In this document: piece by piece, positions 1-7,988 of the stretch
Layout of the letters: each line of letters starts with the position of its first letter
How positions within the stretch are numbered: the first letter of the stretch is position 1
Position numbers and translations under genes: made by a program
Notes under the pieces: model-generated
Databases searched by the model: none
Told to the model about the DNA's origin: nothing
What the model saw: only the letters and a program-made list of their open reading frames with translations
NCBI RefSeq assembly: GCF_003443735.1
Contig: NZ_CP031969.1
Coordinates: 5,146,001 to 5,210,000 of the forward strand
DNA from: Streptomyces sp. CC0208
Lineage (GTDB): Bacteria > Actinomycetota > Actinomycetes > Streptomycetales > Streptomycetaceae
Length of the DNA: 64,000 nucleotides
Direction: 5' to 3'

Positions 1-1629
1 GGCCACAACGCGAAGATCGCCTGGGGCATGACGAACTCCGGCGTCGACGTCACCGACCTCTACCTGGAGAAGCTCTCCGGCGACGGCTACCTCTACGACG
101 GCAGGACCAAGCCCTTCACCACGCGCGAGGAGACCATCAAGGTCGCCGGCGGCACGTCCAAGAAGATCGTCGTGCGTGAGACGAACAACGGCCCCCTGCT
201 CTCCGACCGCTACGACGAACTCGTCAAGGTCGGAAAGAAGGCCACCGTCGACAACGCGGCCCCTGACCGCGGCGACGGCTACGGCGTCGCCCTGCGCTGG
301 ACCGCGCTCGACCCCGGCACCTCCATGGACGCCGTGTTCGCGATGGACAGGGCGTCGAACTGGAGCGAGTTCCGCGCGGCGGCGGCCCTGTTCGACGTGC
401 CCTCGCAGAATCTCGTCTACGCCGACTCCGAGAACATCGGCTACACGCTGCCCGGCCGCATCCCGATCCGCGCCAAGGGCCACACCGGCGCCATCCCGGC
501 CCCGGGCTGGGACCCCAAGTACGCCTGGACCGGCAAGTACATCAAGCAGGACGAACTGCCCTACGAGTACAACCCGGAGCGCGGCTACATCGTCACCGCC
601 AACCAGGCCGTGGTCGACAAGGACAAGTACCCCTACACGCTCACCACGGACTGGGGCTACGGCACCCGCAGCCAGCGCATCACCGACCTGATCGAGCAGA
701 AGATCAAGGGCGGCGGCAAGATCTCCACCGACGACATGCGCCAGATGCAGCTCGACAACAGCAGCGAGATCGCCAAGCTGCTGGTGCCCAAGCTGCTGAA
801 GATCGACGTCGAGGACAAGGACGTCCGGCAGGCGCAGGAGCTCCTGGAGGGCTGGGACTACACCCAGGACGCCGACTCGGCCGCGGCCGCCTACTTCAAC
901 GCCGTGTGGCGCAACATCCTCAAGCTCGCCTTCGGCAACAAGCTGCCCAAGGAGCTGCGGGTCAAGGGCCAGTGCCTGTGGGTGGACCCGGTCAACACCG
1001 TCGGGCCGGCCGACGAGGCGGACAAGGTCCGCGAGTGCGGTCAGCGCGACGCCGACCAGGCGCAGCCCGACGGCGGTGACCGCTGGTTCGAGGTCGTGCG
1101 CAAGCTCATGGACGACGAGAACAGCGACTGGTGGAAGACCCCCAAGGGCGTCGGTGACCGCCCCGCGGCCACCAACCGCGACGAGCTGTTCAAGCGCGCC
1201 ATGATCGACGCCCGGTGGGAACTGACCGCCAAGCTCGGCAAGGACATCGACACCTGGAGCTGGGGCCGGCTGCACCGCCTGTTCCTGAAGAACCAGACGC
1301 TGGGCATCGAGGGCCCCGGCTTCCTCCAGTACATGCTCAACCGCGGCCCCTGGAAGCTCAGCGGCGGCGAGGCGACGGTCAACGCGACCGGCTGGAACGC
1401 CGCGGGCGGCTACGGCGTCGTCTGGGTGCCGTCGATGCGCATGGTGGTCAACCTCGGCGACCTCGACAAGTCGAAGTGGATCAACCTCACCGGCGCCTCC
1501 GGGCACGCCTACAGCGCGCACTACACCGACCAGACCGGCAAGTGGGTCAAGGGTGAGCTGCTGGACTGGTCCTTCTCGGACGAGGCCGTCGACAAGAACA
1601 CGACCGACAGCCTGGTGCTGAAGCCGTAG
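1..1629 (+). CDS. Penicillin acylase family protein, C-terminal part (5' end outside window)
   Basis: The frame is open from base 1, so the gene starts before the window; 542 residues are visible. The first residues, GHNAKIAWGMTNSGVD, match the segment of Ntn-hydrolase penicillin acylases that lies a few dozen residues after the autocatalytic N-terminal Ser of the beta subunit. That Ser, the signal peptide and the alpha subunit are therefore upstream and not visible. Further family features are NNGPLLSD (about residue 60) and NLVYADSENIGY (about 137), the region that supplies the oxyanion-hole Asn. These enzymes cleave amide bonds of beta-lactams or acyl-homoserine lactones, usually outside the membrane. 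The substrate here cannot be told. An ATG at 28 is internal, not the start. Confidence 0.9.
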   Translation, partial: GHNAKIAWGMTNSGVDVTDLYLEKLSGDGYLYDGRTKPFTTREETIKVAGGTSKKIVVRETNNGPLLSDRYDELVKVGKKATVDNAAPDRGDGYGVALRWTALDPGTSMDAVFAMDRASNWSEFRAAAALFDVPSQNLVYADSENIGYTLPGRIPIRAKGHTGAIPAPGWDPKYAWTGKYIKQDELPYEYNPERGYIVTANQAVVDKDKYPYTLTTDWGYGTRSQRITDLIEQKIKGGGKISTDDMRQMQLDNSSEIAKLLVPKLLKIDVEDKDVRQAQELLEGWDYTQDADSAAAAYFNAVWRNILKLAFGNKLPKELRVKGQCLWVDPVNTVGPADEADKVRECGQRDADQAQPDGGDRWFEVVRKLMDDENSDWWKTPKGVGDRPAATNRDELFKRAMIDARWELTAKLGKDIDTWSWGRLHRLFLKNQTLGIEGPGFLQYMLNRGPWKLSGGEATVNATGWNAAGGYGVVWVPSMRMVVNLGDLDKSKWINLTGASGHAYSAHYTDQTGKWVKGELLDWSFSDEAVDKNTTDSLVLKP

Positions 1630-1638
1630 GCCGAAGAA

Positions 1639-1671
1639 GGGCCCCTCCACGCGTGCGTGGAGGGGCCCTTT
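1639..1671. terminator. Rho-independent terminator
   Basis: Perfect 14-bp arms (1639-1652 and 1655-1668) enclose a 2-nt centre and are followed by TTT. It lies 10 bp after the acylase stop and just beyond the stop of the convergent 5-FCL gene, so it may serve both strands. Confidence 0.85.
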
Positions 1672-1672
1672 C

Positions 1673-2305
1673 TCATTCCGGGTCCTGGAAGCGGCGCACG
1701 CCCGACGGCGTCACCACCGCGTGCACCGGGCGGTCGTGTGTCTCCTCCGGGACCTGCGCGACGACCTCGGAGTCGTACAGGAGCACCACCAGCGCCGGCC
1801 GTGCGCCCGCGCGCTCCAGGCGCGCGAGCACCCGGTCGTACGACCCCCCGCCGCGCCCCAGCCGCATCCCGCGCCCGTCCACCGCGAGGCCGGGCAGCAG
1901 CACCACGTCGGCGCCGGTCACGGCGTCCGGGCCCAGACGCTCGCCGGAGGGTTCGAAGAGGGTCATCTTCCCGCCGTGCTGGACGCGCGCGAGAGAGCCC
2001 TCGCCGGTGTAGGCGCCCCAGTCCAGGTCGTTGTCCGGCAGCAGCGCCGGGAGCAGGACCCGCACGCCCCGCTCGCGCAGCGCGTCCAGGAGCGCGAGCG
2101 TGCCGGGCTCGCTCCCCACGGAGACGTACGCCGCCACCGTGCGCGCACGCGCCAGCTCGGGCAGTCCAAGGGCCCGGCCGGCCAGCGCGGACGCCGCTTC
2201 CCGCACGTCATCGGCCGTCAACCTGTTCCTCACCGCCAGGTACGCTCGACGCAACGTTCGCTTGTCAGGCTTGGTGGGACGTCCGACATGACTCAAAGTC
2301 TGCAC
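1673..2305 (-). CDS. 5-formyltetrahydrofolate cyclo-ligase
   Basis: A 210-residue protein of usual family length. It converts 5-formyl-THF to 5,10-methenyl-THF using ATP in cytosolic one-carbon metabolism. Visible motifs are the basic N-terminus KRTLRRAYLAVRN (about 15-27), YVSVGSEPGT (about 60-69) and the nucleotide/folate-binding loop GMRLGRGGGSYDR (about 145-157) near the C-terminus. The start is a GTG at 2305 with GAAAGG just upstream; a TTG at 2296 is the alternative. It diverges from galU. A folate cyclo-ligase gene also sits beside galU-moeA in mycobacteria (from memory), which supports ancient synteny rather than a functional link to galU. Confidence 0.93.
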   Translation of the reverse strand: MQTLSHVGRPTKPDKRTLRRAYLAVRNRLTADDVREAASALAGRALGLPELARARTVAAYVSVGSEPGTLALLDALRERGVRVLLPALLPDNDLDWGAYTGEGSLARVQHGGKMTLFEPSGERLGPDAVTGADVVLLPGLAVDGRGMRLGRGGGSYDRVLARLERAGARPALVVLLYDSEVVAQVPEETHDRPVHAVVTPSGVRRFQDPE

Positions 2306-2387
2306 CCGTACCTTTCAATACGCTCATATAAGAGCTTATTAACCGGATCCCCAGATTCCAGGCAAAGGCACCGGATAAGGTGCGGAC
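2306..2387. promoter_or_regulatory. Divergent promoter region between 5-FCL and galU
   Basis: An 82-bp AT-richer gap holding TATAAGAGCTTATTAA. Positions 2328-2339 form an inverted repeat (ATAAG-AG-CTTAT). It presumably carries the promoters of both genes. No known operator is recognised. Confidence 0.45.
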
Positions 2388-3290
2388 ATGACTCAGTCGC
2401 ACCCTCGGATCAGCAAGGCTGTCATTCCGGCAGCAGGGCTCGGCACCCGCTTCCTGCCGGCCACCAAGGCCACTCCCAAGGAGATGCTGCCGGTGGTCGA
2501 CAAGCCGGCGATCCAGTACGTGGTCGAGGAGGCCGTCTCGGCGGGTCTCGACGACGTCCTCATGATCACGGGACGCAACAAGCGCCCCCTGGAGGACCAC
2601 TTCGACCGCAACTACGAGCTCGAGTCCGCCCTCCAGAAGAAGGGCGACGCCGGTCGCCTCGCCAAGGTCCAGGAGTCCAGTGACCTCGCCACCATGCACT
2701 ACGTGCGGCAGGGCGACCCCCGCGGCCTCGGCCACGCGGTCCTGTGCGCGGCCCCCCACGTGGGCCACGAGCCCTTCGCCGTCCTCCTCGGCGACGACCT
2801 GATCGACGCCCGCGACCCCCTGCTCAAGCGGATGATCGAGGTCCAGGAGCAGCACGGCGGCAGCGTCATCGCGCTGATGGAGGTCGCGCCGGAGCAGATC
2901 CACCTCTACGGCTGTGCCGTCGTCGAGGAGACCGAGGACAGCGACGTCGTCAGGGTCAGCGGCCTCGTCGAGAAGCCGGACGCCGCCGACGCCCCGTCGA
3001 ACTACGCGGTCATCGGCCGCTACGTCCTCGACCCGCGCATCTTCGACGTACTCCGCAAGACCGAGCCCGGCCGGGGCAACGAGATCCAGCTCACCGACGC
3101 CCTCCAGCAGCTCGCACAGGACGAGAAGGTCGGCGGCCCGGTGCACGGCGTCGTCTTCAAGGGCCGCCGCTATGACACCGGAGACCGCGGCGACTATCTG
3201 CGTGCCATTGTCAGACTCGCGTGCGAACGTGAAGACCTGGGCCCGGACTTCCGGACCTGGCTTCGCAGTTACGTAGCCGAGGAGATGTAG
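2388..3290 (+). CDS. galU: UTP--glucose-1-phosphate uridylyltransferase GalU
   Basis: A 300-residue nucleotidyltransferase making UDP-glucose from glucose-1-phosphate and UTP, for cell-envelope glycans, trehalose and galactose metabolism. The N-terminal signature AAGLGTRFLPATKATPKEML (about 15-34) carries the UTP-binding loop and catalytic Lys. LLGDDLID (about 133-140) holds the metal Asp. VEKPDAADAP, GRGNEIQLTDAL and GRRYDTGDRGDYL are typical of bacterial GalU. It starts at an ATG 83 bp from divergent 5-FCL and ends 4 bp before the TTG of glp, so it probably heads the galU-glp-moaC-moaB operon. UDP-glucose made here is also the partner for the galTEK enzymes at 49.6-52.8 kb. Confidence 0.97.
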   Translation: MTQSHPRISKAVIPAAGLGTRFLPATKATPKEMLPVVDKPAIQYVVEEAVSAGLDDVLMITGRNKRPLEDHFDRNYELESALQKKGDAGRLAKVQESSDLATMHYVRQGDPRGLGHAVLCAAPHVGHEPFAVLLGDDLIDARDPLLKRMIEVQEQHGGSVIALMEVAPEQIHLYGCAVVEETEDSDVVRVSGLVEKPDAADAPSNYAVIGRYVLDPRIFDVLRKTEPGRGNEIQLTDALQQLAQDEKVGGPVHGVVFKGRRYDTGDRGDYLRAIVRLACEREDLGPDFRTWLRSYVAEEM

Positions 3291-3294
3291 GCAT

Positions 3295-4617
3295 TTGAGC
3301 AGCGCCGCGCCCCGCCCCGCCGACCAGGACCACCTCTGGTCGGTGGACGAACACCTGGAGGACATCCTCGCGACCGTCCGCCCCCTCGAACCCATCGAGC
3401 TGCAACTGCTCGACGCCCAGGGCTGCGTCCTGGTCGAGGACGTCACGGTCCCGGTGTCCCTGCCCCCGTTCGACAACAGCTCCATGGACGGGTACGCGGT
3501 ACGGGTCGCGGACGTGGCGGGCGCGAGCGAGGAGTTCCCAGCTGTCCTCGACGTCGTCGGGGACGTGGCGGCGGGCCAGGCCGAGCTGCTGCACGTCGGC
3601 CCCGGGCAGGCCGCCCGCATCATGACCGGCGCCCCGCTGCCGCCCGGCGCCGAGACCGTCGTCCCCGTCGAATGGACCGACGGTGGCCTCGGCGAGGGCC
3701 CGGTCAGCGGGATGCGCGCCCGCAGCCTCGCCCCCGAGGGCGCCGAAGGGCAGGTGCACGTGTACCGGCCCGCCGAGGCACGCGCGCATGTGCGCGCCCA
3801 GGGCAGCGACGTCCGGGCCGGCGACCGCGCCCTGGACGCCGGCACCGTCCTCGGCCCGCCGCAGATCGCCCTGCTCGCCGCCATCGGCCGCGGCACCGTA
3901 CGCGTGCGCCCGCGCCCGCGCGTGGTCGTCATGTCCACCGGCAGCGAACTCGTCCAGCCCGACGAGGGCCTCGGCACCGGCCAGATCTACGACTCCAACA
4001 GCTTCGCCCTCACCGCGGCCGCCCGGGATGCCGGGGCCATCGCCTACCGGGTGGGCGCCGTCGCCGACGACGCCGAGACCCTGCGCTCCACCATCGAGGA
4101 CCAGCTCGTCCGCGCCGACCTCATGGTCACCACGGGCGGCGTGAGCGTCGGGGCGTACGACGTCGTCAAGGAGGCCCTGTCCTCCGTCGCCGACGAGGAC
4201 GAGCCGGGCAGCGGCGTCGACTTCCGCAAGCTCGCCATGCAGCCCGGCAAGCCCCAGGGCTTCGGCTCCGTCGGCCCCGACCACACCCCGCTCCTCGCCC
4301 TGCCGGGCAACCCGGTGTCGTCGTACGTCTCCTTCGAGCTGTTCGTCCGCCCCGCGATCCGCACACTGATGGGCCTCGACGACGTCCACCGGCCGCGGAC
4401 CAGGGCCACGCTGACCGCGAAGAAGGCGCTGACCTCGCCCAAGGGCCGCCGGCAGTTCCTGCGCGGTACGTACGACGACGGCTGCGTCAGCCCGGTCGGC
4501 GGCGCCGGCTCCCACCTGGTGGCCGCCCTCGCGCAGGCGGACGCGCTGATCGTCGTACCGGAGGACGTGGAATCCGTCGAGCCCGGTACCGAGGTCGAAG
4601 TGGTCCTGCTCGGCTGA
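3295..4617 (+). CDS. glp: Gephyrin-like molybdotransferase Glp (MoeA family)
   Basis: A 440-residue MoeA/gephyrin-E-domain protein. MoeA enzymes insert molybdate into adenylylated molybdopterin. The actinobacterial orthologue beside galU (Glp) has instead been shown in Corynebacterium to bind FtsZ and the membrane receptor GlpR in the divisome. Motifs: PPFDNSSMDGYAVR (about 58-71), MTGAPLPPGAE (about 110-120), VVMSTGSELVQP, VTTGGVSVGAYDVVK (MPT-binding region, about 277-291), LPGNPVSSYVSFE (about 343-355), then the C-terminal domain IV. The start is a TTG at 3295 with GAGGAGATG just upstream. Family membership and the galU-glp-rimJ-sepX setting are clear; the division role is inferred from orthology, and enzymatic activity may remain. 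Confidence 0.9.
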   Translation: MSSAAPRPADQDHLWSVDEHLEDILATVRPLEPIELQLLDAQGCVLVEDVTVPVSLPPFDNSSMDGYAVRVADVAGASEEFPAVLDVVGDVAAGQAELLHVGPGQAARIMTGAPLPPGAETVVPVEWTDGGLGEGPVSGMRARSLAPEGAEGQVHVYRPAEARAHVRAQGSDVRAGDRALDAGTVLGPPQIALLAAIGRGTVRVRPRPRVVVMSTGSELVQPDEGLGTGQIYDSNSFALTAAARDAGAIAYRVGAVADDAETLRSTIEDQLVRADLMVTTGGVSVGAYDVVKEALSSVADEDEPGSGVDFRKLAMQPGKPQGFGSVGPDHTPLLALPGNPVSSYVSFELFVRPAIRTLMGLDDVHRPRTRATLTAKKALTSPKGRRQFLRGTYDDGCVSPVGGAGSHLVAALAQADALIVVPEDVESVEPGTEVEVVLLG

Positions 4618-4679
4618 GCACCCCTGGTTGGCGGTACCGTGTCGCGCACAACAGGCCGGACCGGGAGCGCCGCACAACC

Positions 4680-5159
4680 ATGAGTACGCAGGACCGACTG
4701 ACGCACATCGACGAGGCGGGGGCCGCCCGCATGGTCGATGTCTCCGGCAAGGACGTCACCGCACGCACCGCGCGCGCGAGTGGACGCGTCCTCGTTTCGC
4801 CCCGAGTGATCGAGCTGCTGCGCGGCGAGGGTGTCCCCAAGGGCGACGCCCTGGCCACCGCGCGGATCGCGGGCATCATGGGGGCCAAGCGCACCCCCGA
4901 CCTGATTCCGCTGTGCCACCCGTTGTCGGTGTCCGGTGTGACACTGGACCTGTCGGTCGCGGACGACGCCGTGGAGATTGCGGCCACCGTGAAGACGACG
5001 GACCGCACGGGCGTCGAGATGGAAGCCCTCACCGCGGTCTCCGTCGCCGCGCTCACCGTGATCGACATGGTCAAGGCGGTCGACAAGGGAGCGGTCATCA
5101 CGGACGTACGGGTCGAGGAGAAGACGGGCGGCAAGTCGGGCGACTGGAGCCGGGCATGA
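4680..5159 (+). CDS. moaC: Cyclic pyranopterin monophosphate synthase MoaC
   Basis: A 159-residue protein of usual length that converts 3',8-cyclo-7,8-dihydro-GTP to cPMP, the first stable intermediate of molybdenum cofactor synthesis. LIPLCHPLSVSGV (about 77-89) and TTDRTGVEMEALTAVSVAAL (about 106-125) hold the active-site His, Glu and Asp, followed by the conserved DMVKAVDKG. It starts at ATG 4680, 62 bp after glp, and its stop overlaps the ATG of moaB (ATGA), so the two are translationally coupled. Its presence beside glp suggests this glp copy keeps a link to cofactor synthesis. Confidence 0.96.
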   Translation: MSTQDRLTHIDEAGAARMVDVSGKDVTARTARASGRVLVSPRVIELLRGEGVPKGDALATARIAGIMGAKRTPDLIPLCHPLSVSGVTLDLSVADDAVEIAATVKTTDRTGVEMEALTAVSVAALTVIDMVKAVDKGAVITDVRVEEKTGGKSGDWSRA

Positions 5160-5662
5160 CGTATCGCGCTCTTGTGGTCACCGCCTCCAACCGGGCCGCC
5201 GCCGGGGTCTACGAGGACAGGGGCGGCCCGCTGATCGCCGAGGGCCTCGGCGGTTTCGGCTTCACCGTCGAGGGGCCGCAGGTCGTCCCGGACGGGGACC
5301 CGGTCCGCGACGCCCTGCGTGCGGGCGTCGCCGCCGGATACGACGTCGTCGTCACCACCGGCGGCACCGGCATCTCGCCCACCGACCGCACCCCCGAGGC
5401 CACCCGCGAGGTGATCGAGTACGAGGTGCCGGGCATCGCGGAGGCCATCCGGGCGTTCGGACGGGACAAGGTGCCGACCGCCGCGCTCTCCCGGGGCCTG
5501 GCCGGGGTGGCGGGACACACGCTGATCGTCAACCTGCCGGGTTCCAGTGGCGGGGTGAAGGACGGACTGGCCGTCCTGGAGCCCCTGTTGATCCACGCCG
5601 TCGACCAGATCCGCGGCGGCGACCACCAAAGACCCGATGCCGGCAGTGGGGGTGCGAGCTGA
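5156..5662 (+). CDS. moaB: Molybdopterin adenylyltransferase-like protein MoaB/Mog
   Basis: A 168-residue MoaB/MogA protein, matching the G domain of gephyrin, that adenylylates molybdopterin before molybdate insertion. The MPT-binding loop VVTTGGTGISPTDRTPEAT (about 63-81) and LPGSSGGVKDGL (about 129-140) are intact. The start overlaps the moaC stop by 4 bp. With Glp (E domain) upstream, both halves of a gephyrin-type system are encoded together as separate proteins. The last residues (GDHQRPDAGSGGAS) are low complexity, and the rimJ reading frame begins inside this 3' end. Confidence 0.94.
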   Translation: MTYRALVVTASNRAAAGVYEDRGGPLIAEGLGGFGFTVEGPQVVPDGDPVRDALRAGVAAGYDVVVTTGGTGISPTDRTPEATREVIEYEVPGIAEAIRAFGRDKVPTAALSRGLAGVAGHTLIVNLPGSSGGVKDGLAVLEPLLIHAVDQIRGGDHQRPDAGSGGAS

Positions 5663-5721
5663 ACAGCCCGTCCTGGCCCGCCGTACTGGCGGACGGCGAT
5701 GTCGTCCTGAGGCCGATAAAG

Positions 5722-6297
5722 ATGCGCGACCAGCGGGTCTGGCGCGAGGTGAACCGGCGCAACCGGGACTGGCTGCGCCCCTGGGAGGCGACCATTCCGC
5801 CGCCCACCCCGAGCGGCCCGATCGCACACCGGCCGACCTACCGCCAGATGGTCCGGCACCTGAGGTCCGAGGCGAACGCGGGACGGATGCTGCCGTTCGT
5901 CATCGAGTACCGGGGCCAGTTGGTCGGGCAGTTGACGGTCGCCGGGATCACCTGGGGCTCGATGTGCTCGGGACACGTCGGCTACTGGGTGGACCAGTCG
6001 GTGGCCGGGCGCGGAGTGATGCCGACCGCCGTGGCGCTTGTCGTGGACCACTGTTTCCGCACTGTTGGTCTGCACCGCATCGAGGTCTGCATTCGTCCCG
6101 AGAACGTGCCCAGCCGACGCGTCGTGGAGAAACTCGGATTCCGCGAGGAGGGGCTGCGGCCGCGCTATCTCCACATCGACGGGGCCTGGCGGGACCATCT
6201 CGTGTTCGCGCTCACCGCGGAAGAGGTGCCCGAAGGGTTGCTCAGGCGCTGGCAGCGGGCACGCTCCCGCAGTACGCCGCACGACAATCCCGCATAG
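5722..6297 (+). CDS. rimJ: RimJ-type GNAT N-acetyltransferase
   Basis: A GNAT acetyltransferase of the RimJ/RimL (Acetyltransf_3) type; relatives acetylate protein N-termini such as ribosomal S5. Motifs are VDQSVAGRGVMPTAVALV (acetyl-CoA loop, about 92-109) and HRIEVCIRPENVPSRRVVEK (about 115-134). The coordinates use the first ATG (191 aa). The frame is open upstream, however, and encodes VVLRPIKMRDQ (from 5698), the expected first beta strand. No ATG, GTG or TTG lies in frame between moaB and 5722; only CTG codons do (for example 5659). The true start is therefore probably non-canonical and about 20 codons upstream. The position between glp and sepX matches galU-moeA1-rimJ in mycobacteria (from memory). 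Confidence 0.85.
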   Translation: MRDQRVWREVNRRNRDWLRPWEATIPPPTPSGPIAHRPTYRQMVRHLRSEANAGRMLPFVIEYRGQLVGQLTVAGITWGSMCSGHVGYWVDQSVAGRGVMPTAVALVVDHCFRTVGLHRIEVCIRPENVPSRRVVEKLGFREEGLRPRYLHIDGAWRDHLVFALTAEEVPEGLLRRWQRARSRSTPHDNPA

Positions 6298-6502
6298 CGG
6301 TCCGGCGGACCCCAGGAACACAGAAATTGAATAAGTGTTCGAAAATGATCGGTGCATGACCGTCTCAGGGCATTGAATTCGCGACTGAGGTGGCCTGCTG
6401 ATCGGATCGATCACAAAAAAAGCTCGAAATATCAGCCAGATCGTGCGACACACCGGCGCAATTGGCAGATGGCCTCACGCAAACCCCTCTACCGTGTGAG
6501 GC
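6298..6502. promoter_or_regulatory. AT-rich intergenic region upstream of sepX
   Basis: A 205-bp gap that is clearly AT-richer than its surroundings, with an A7 run near 6415-6421, so it is likely to hold the sepX promoter. No terminator hairpin and no recognised operator are visible. No open frame with Streptomyces codon bias is present. Confidence 0.4.
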
Positions 6503-7765
6503 GTGAGCAGCAGCGGCCTCATCTACGCAGTCATTGTCGGGGCCTGGGCCGCCTACTTGGTGCCGATGTGGCTCCGTAGGCAGGACGAGCTGAACGAGGC
6601 CCGTCCGACGGAACGCTTCAGCACCGCCATCCGGTTGCTCTCCGGAAGGGCGGGCATGGAGCGTCGGTACGCCAAGGACCTGCGCGCGCGCTCCACCGAC
6701 GAGGGGGAGCGCGGCGCCGACGAACCGGATGTCGTCACCGAGTCGGTGGACGTCCGGGCCTTCGCCATGCCTCCGACCCGTCCGCAGACCCAGGCGACGG
6801 TCCAGCCGTCGGCTTCCGAACGCCGGGAGGCGGCGCGCGAGCAGGCGCGGGAAGCCGACCGGGAAGCGGGACACGGCGACCCGGCGCGCGAGAAAACGAA
6901 CGCGCCGGCGCCCGAACACGGCGGCGCCCCGACGCGGAAGCAGACACCCGCGTCCGCCGCCCGGCGCACGGCCGCCGCGGAAGCGGCCGCGGCGCGCGCC
7001 CGGCGGACGAAGGTACTCGCGCGCCGACGGCGCACCACGGTGATGCTCTTCCTCGCCTTCACGCTCGGCGCGATCGTCGCCGCCGTCGGAGGACTCGCCT
7101 TCCTGTGGGCTCCGGGCGTCCCCGCGGTGATGCTCAGCGCGTACATCGCCCACCTGCGCTCCCAGGAACGCCGCCGTTTCGCCTACCAGATGGACCGGCG
7201 CCGGGCCGAGCTCGCCGCCCAGCACCTGCGCGAGCGGGCCCGCCAGCCGCGCCGCCGCGCGTCCGTGAGCACCGGCGTGGACGCCGACGAACCGGACGGG
7301 GGACCAGGAGCGGATACCGATCCCGGACTCTCCGCGCTCGCCGCCGACCGGCGCGCCCTCGTCGAGCAGACCGACCACGCCGAGTGGGTCGACCAGCAGC
7401 GCGAACGGCAGCGCAGGCCGGGACACGGGGACAGCTGGGACCCGGTCCCGGTACCGCTACCGACGTACGTGACCGCGCCGGTCGCCCCGCGGGCCACCGC
7501 GGACGTGGACCTCGGCGCCCCGGACGCGTGGAGTTCGGCCCGGTCCAGTGCCGTGGCCCCCGAGCAGTCCGGCCAGGAGACGGCGCCCGTCGCGGAGGAC
7601 GGGGGATCGGAGGACCCGTCCGCCGACGAGGAGGACAGGCCCGGGGCGGACGGACGCACCGACGCCCGCCGCGCCGCCTCCGCCCGCCGGGCACGCGAAC
7701 GCGGCCGCACCCCGCTCTTCGACCAGTACGAGGAAGGCGACCGGCCGCGCGCGGCCAACGAGTGA
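6503..7765 (+). CDS. sepX: Divisome membrane protein SepX/GlpR
   Basis: A 420-residue membrane protein starting at GTG 6503. The N-terminus is one membrane segment (about 5-23, LIYAVIVGAWAAYLVPMWL) followed by the conserved RRQDELNEARPTERFSTAIR. A low-complexity charged/Ala-Arg linker runs from about 65 to 178. Two adjacent membrane segments follow (about 179-199 and 201-217), then an acidic disordered C-terminal half ending in TPLFDQYEEGDRPRAANE. This matches SepX, needed for hyphal septation in Streptomyces, whose corynebacterial equivalent GlpR is the membrane receptor of the gephyrin-like Glp. The partner gene glp lies 1.9 kb upstream on the same strand. The assignment rests on the N-terminal sequence, topology and locus. 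Confidence 0.87.
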   Translation: MSSSGLIYAVIVGAWAAYLVPMWLRRQDELNEARPTERFSTAIRLLSGRAGMERRYAKDLRARSTDEGERGADEPDVVTESVDVRAFAMPPTRPQTQATVQPSASERREAAREQAREADREAGHGDPAREKTNAPAPEHGGAPTRKQTPASAARRTAAAEAAAARARRTKVLARRRRTTVMLFLAFTLGAIVAAVGGLAFLWAPGVPAVMLSAYIAHLRSQERRRFAYQMDRRRAELAAQHLRERARQPRRRASVSTGVDADEPDGGPGADTDPGLSALAADRRALVEQTDHAEWVDQQRERQRRPGHGDSWDPVPVPLPTYVTAPVAPRATADVDLGAPDAWSSARSSAVAPEQSGQETAPVAEDGGSEDPSADEEDRPGADGRTDARRAASARRARERGRTPLFDQYEEGDRPRAANE

Positions 7766-7854
7766 GCAACGGCGCCGGGATCGCCGCGCCCTGACCAGCC
7801 CGGAACGGATTTCCAAGCACCCGGACGGGGATGCTAGAGTTTCACTCGTTGCAA

Positions 7855-7928
7855 GGGCCTGTGGCGCAGTCCGGTAGCGCACCTCGTTCGCATCGAGGGG
7901 GCCAGGGGTTCAAATCCCCTCAGGTCCA
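7855..7928 (+). tRNA. tRNA-Ala (anticodon CGC)
   Basis: A complete cloverleaf. The acceptor arm is GGGCCTG (7855-7861) with CAGGTCC (7921-7927). The D stem is GCGC/GCGC, the anticodon stem CCTCG/CGAGG with loop TTCGCAT (anticodon CGC at 7889-7891), and the T arm AGGGG-TTCAAAT-CCCCT. The discriminator is A7928. G3 pairs with U70, the alanine identity element. CCA is not encoded (ACG follows). It reads GCG codons, very common in this genome. There is no integrase nearby or repeated 3' end to suggest an attachment site. Confidence 0.96.
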
Positions 7929-7936
7929 CGCATCAT

Positions 7937-7969
7937 GAAGACCCGCTCCTGATTCAGGAGCGGGTCTTC
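7937..7969. terminator. Terminator after tRNA-Ala
   Basis: 14-bp arms (7937-7950 and 7956-7969) around a 5-nt loop, 8 bp after the tRNA. It also lies 20 bp beyond the stop of the convergent GNAT gene and so may act for both. Confidence 0.85.
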
Positions 7970-7988
7970 TGTCATGTGTACTGCCCTC

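Noticed and set aside
2265..3977. Large minus-strand frames opposite galU and glp
   Set aside because: No motifs, Arg/Ser/Gly-biased translation, and both plus-strand genes are fully supported.
7855..7928. tRNA-Ala as attachment site of an integrated element
   Set aside because: No integrase or repeated tRNA 3' end follows; neighbouring genes look like core chromosome.
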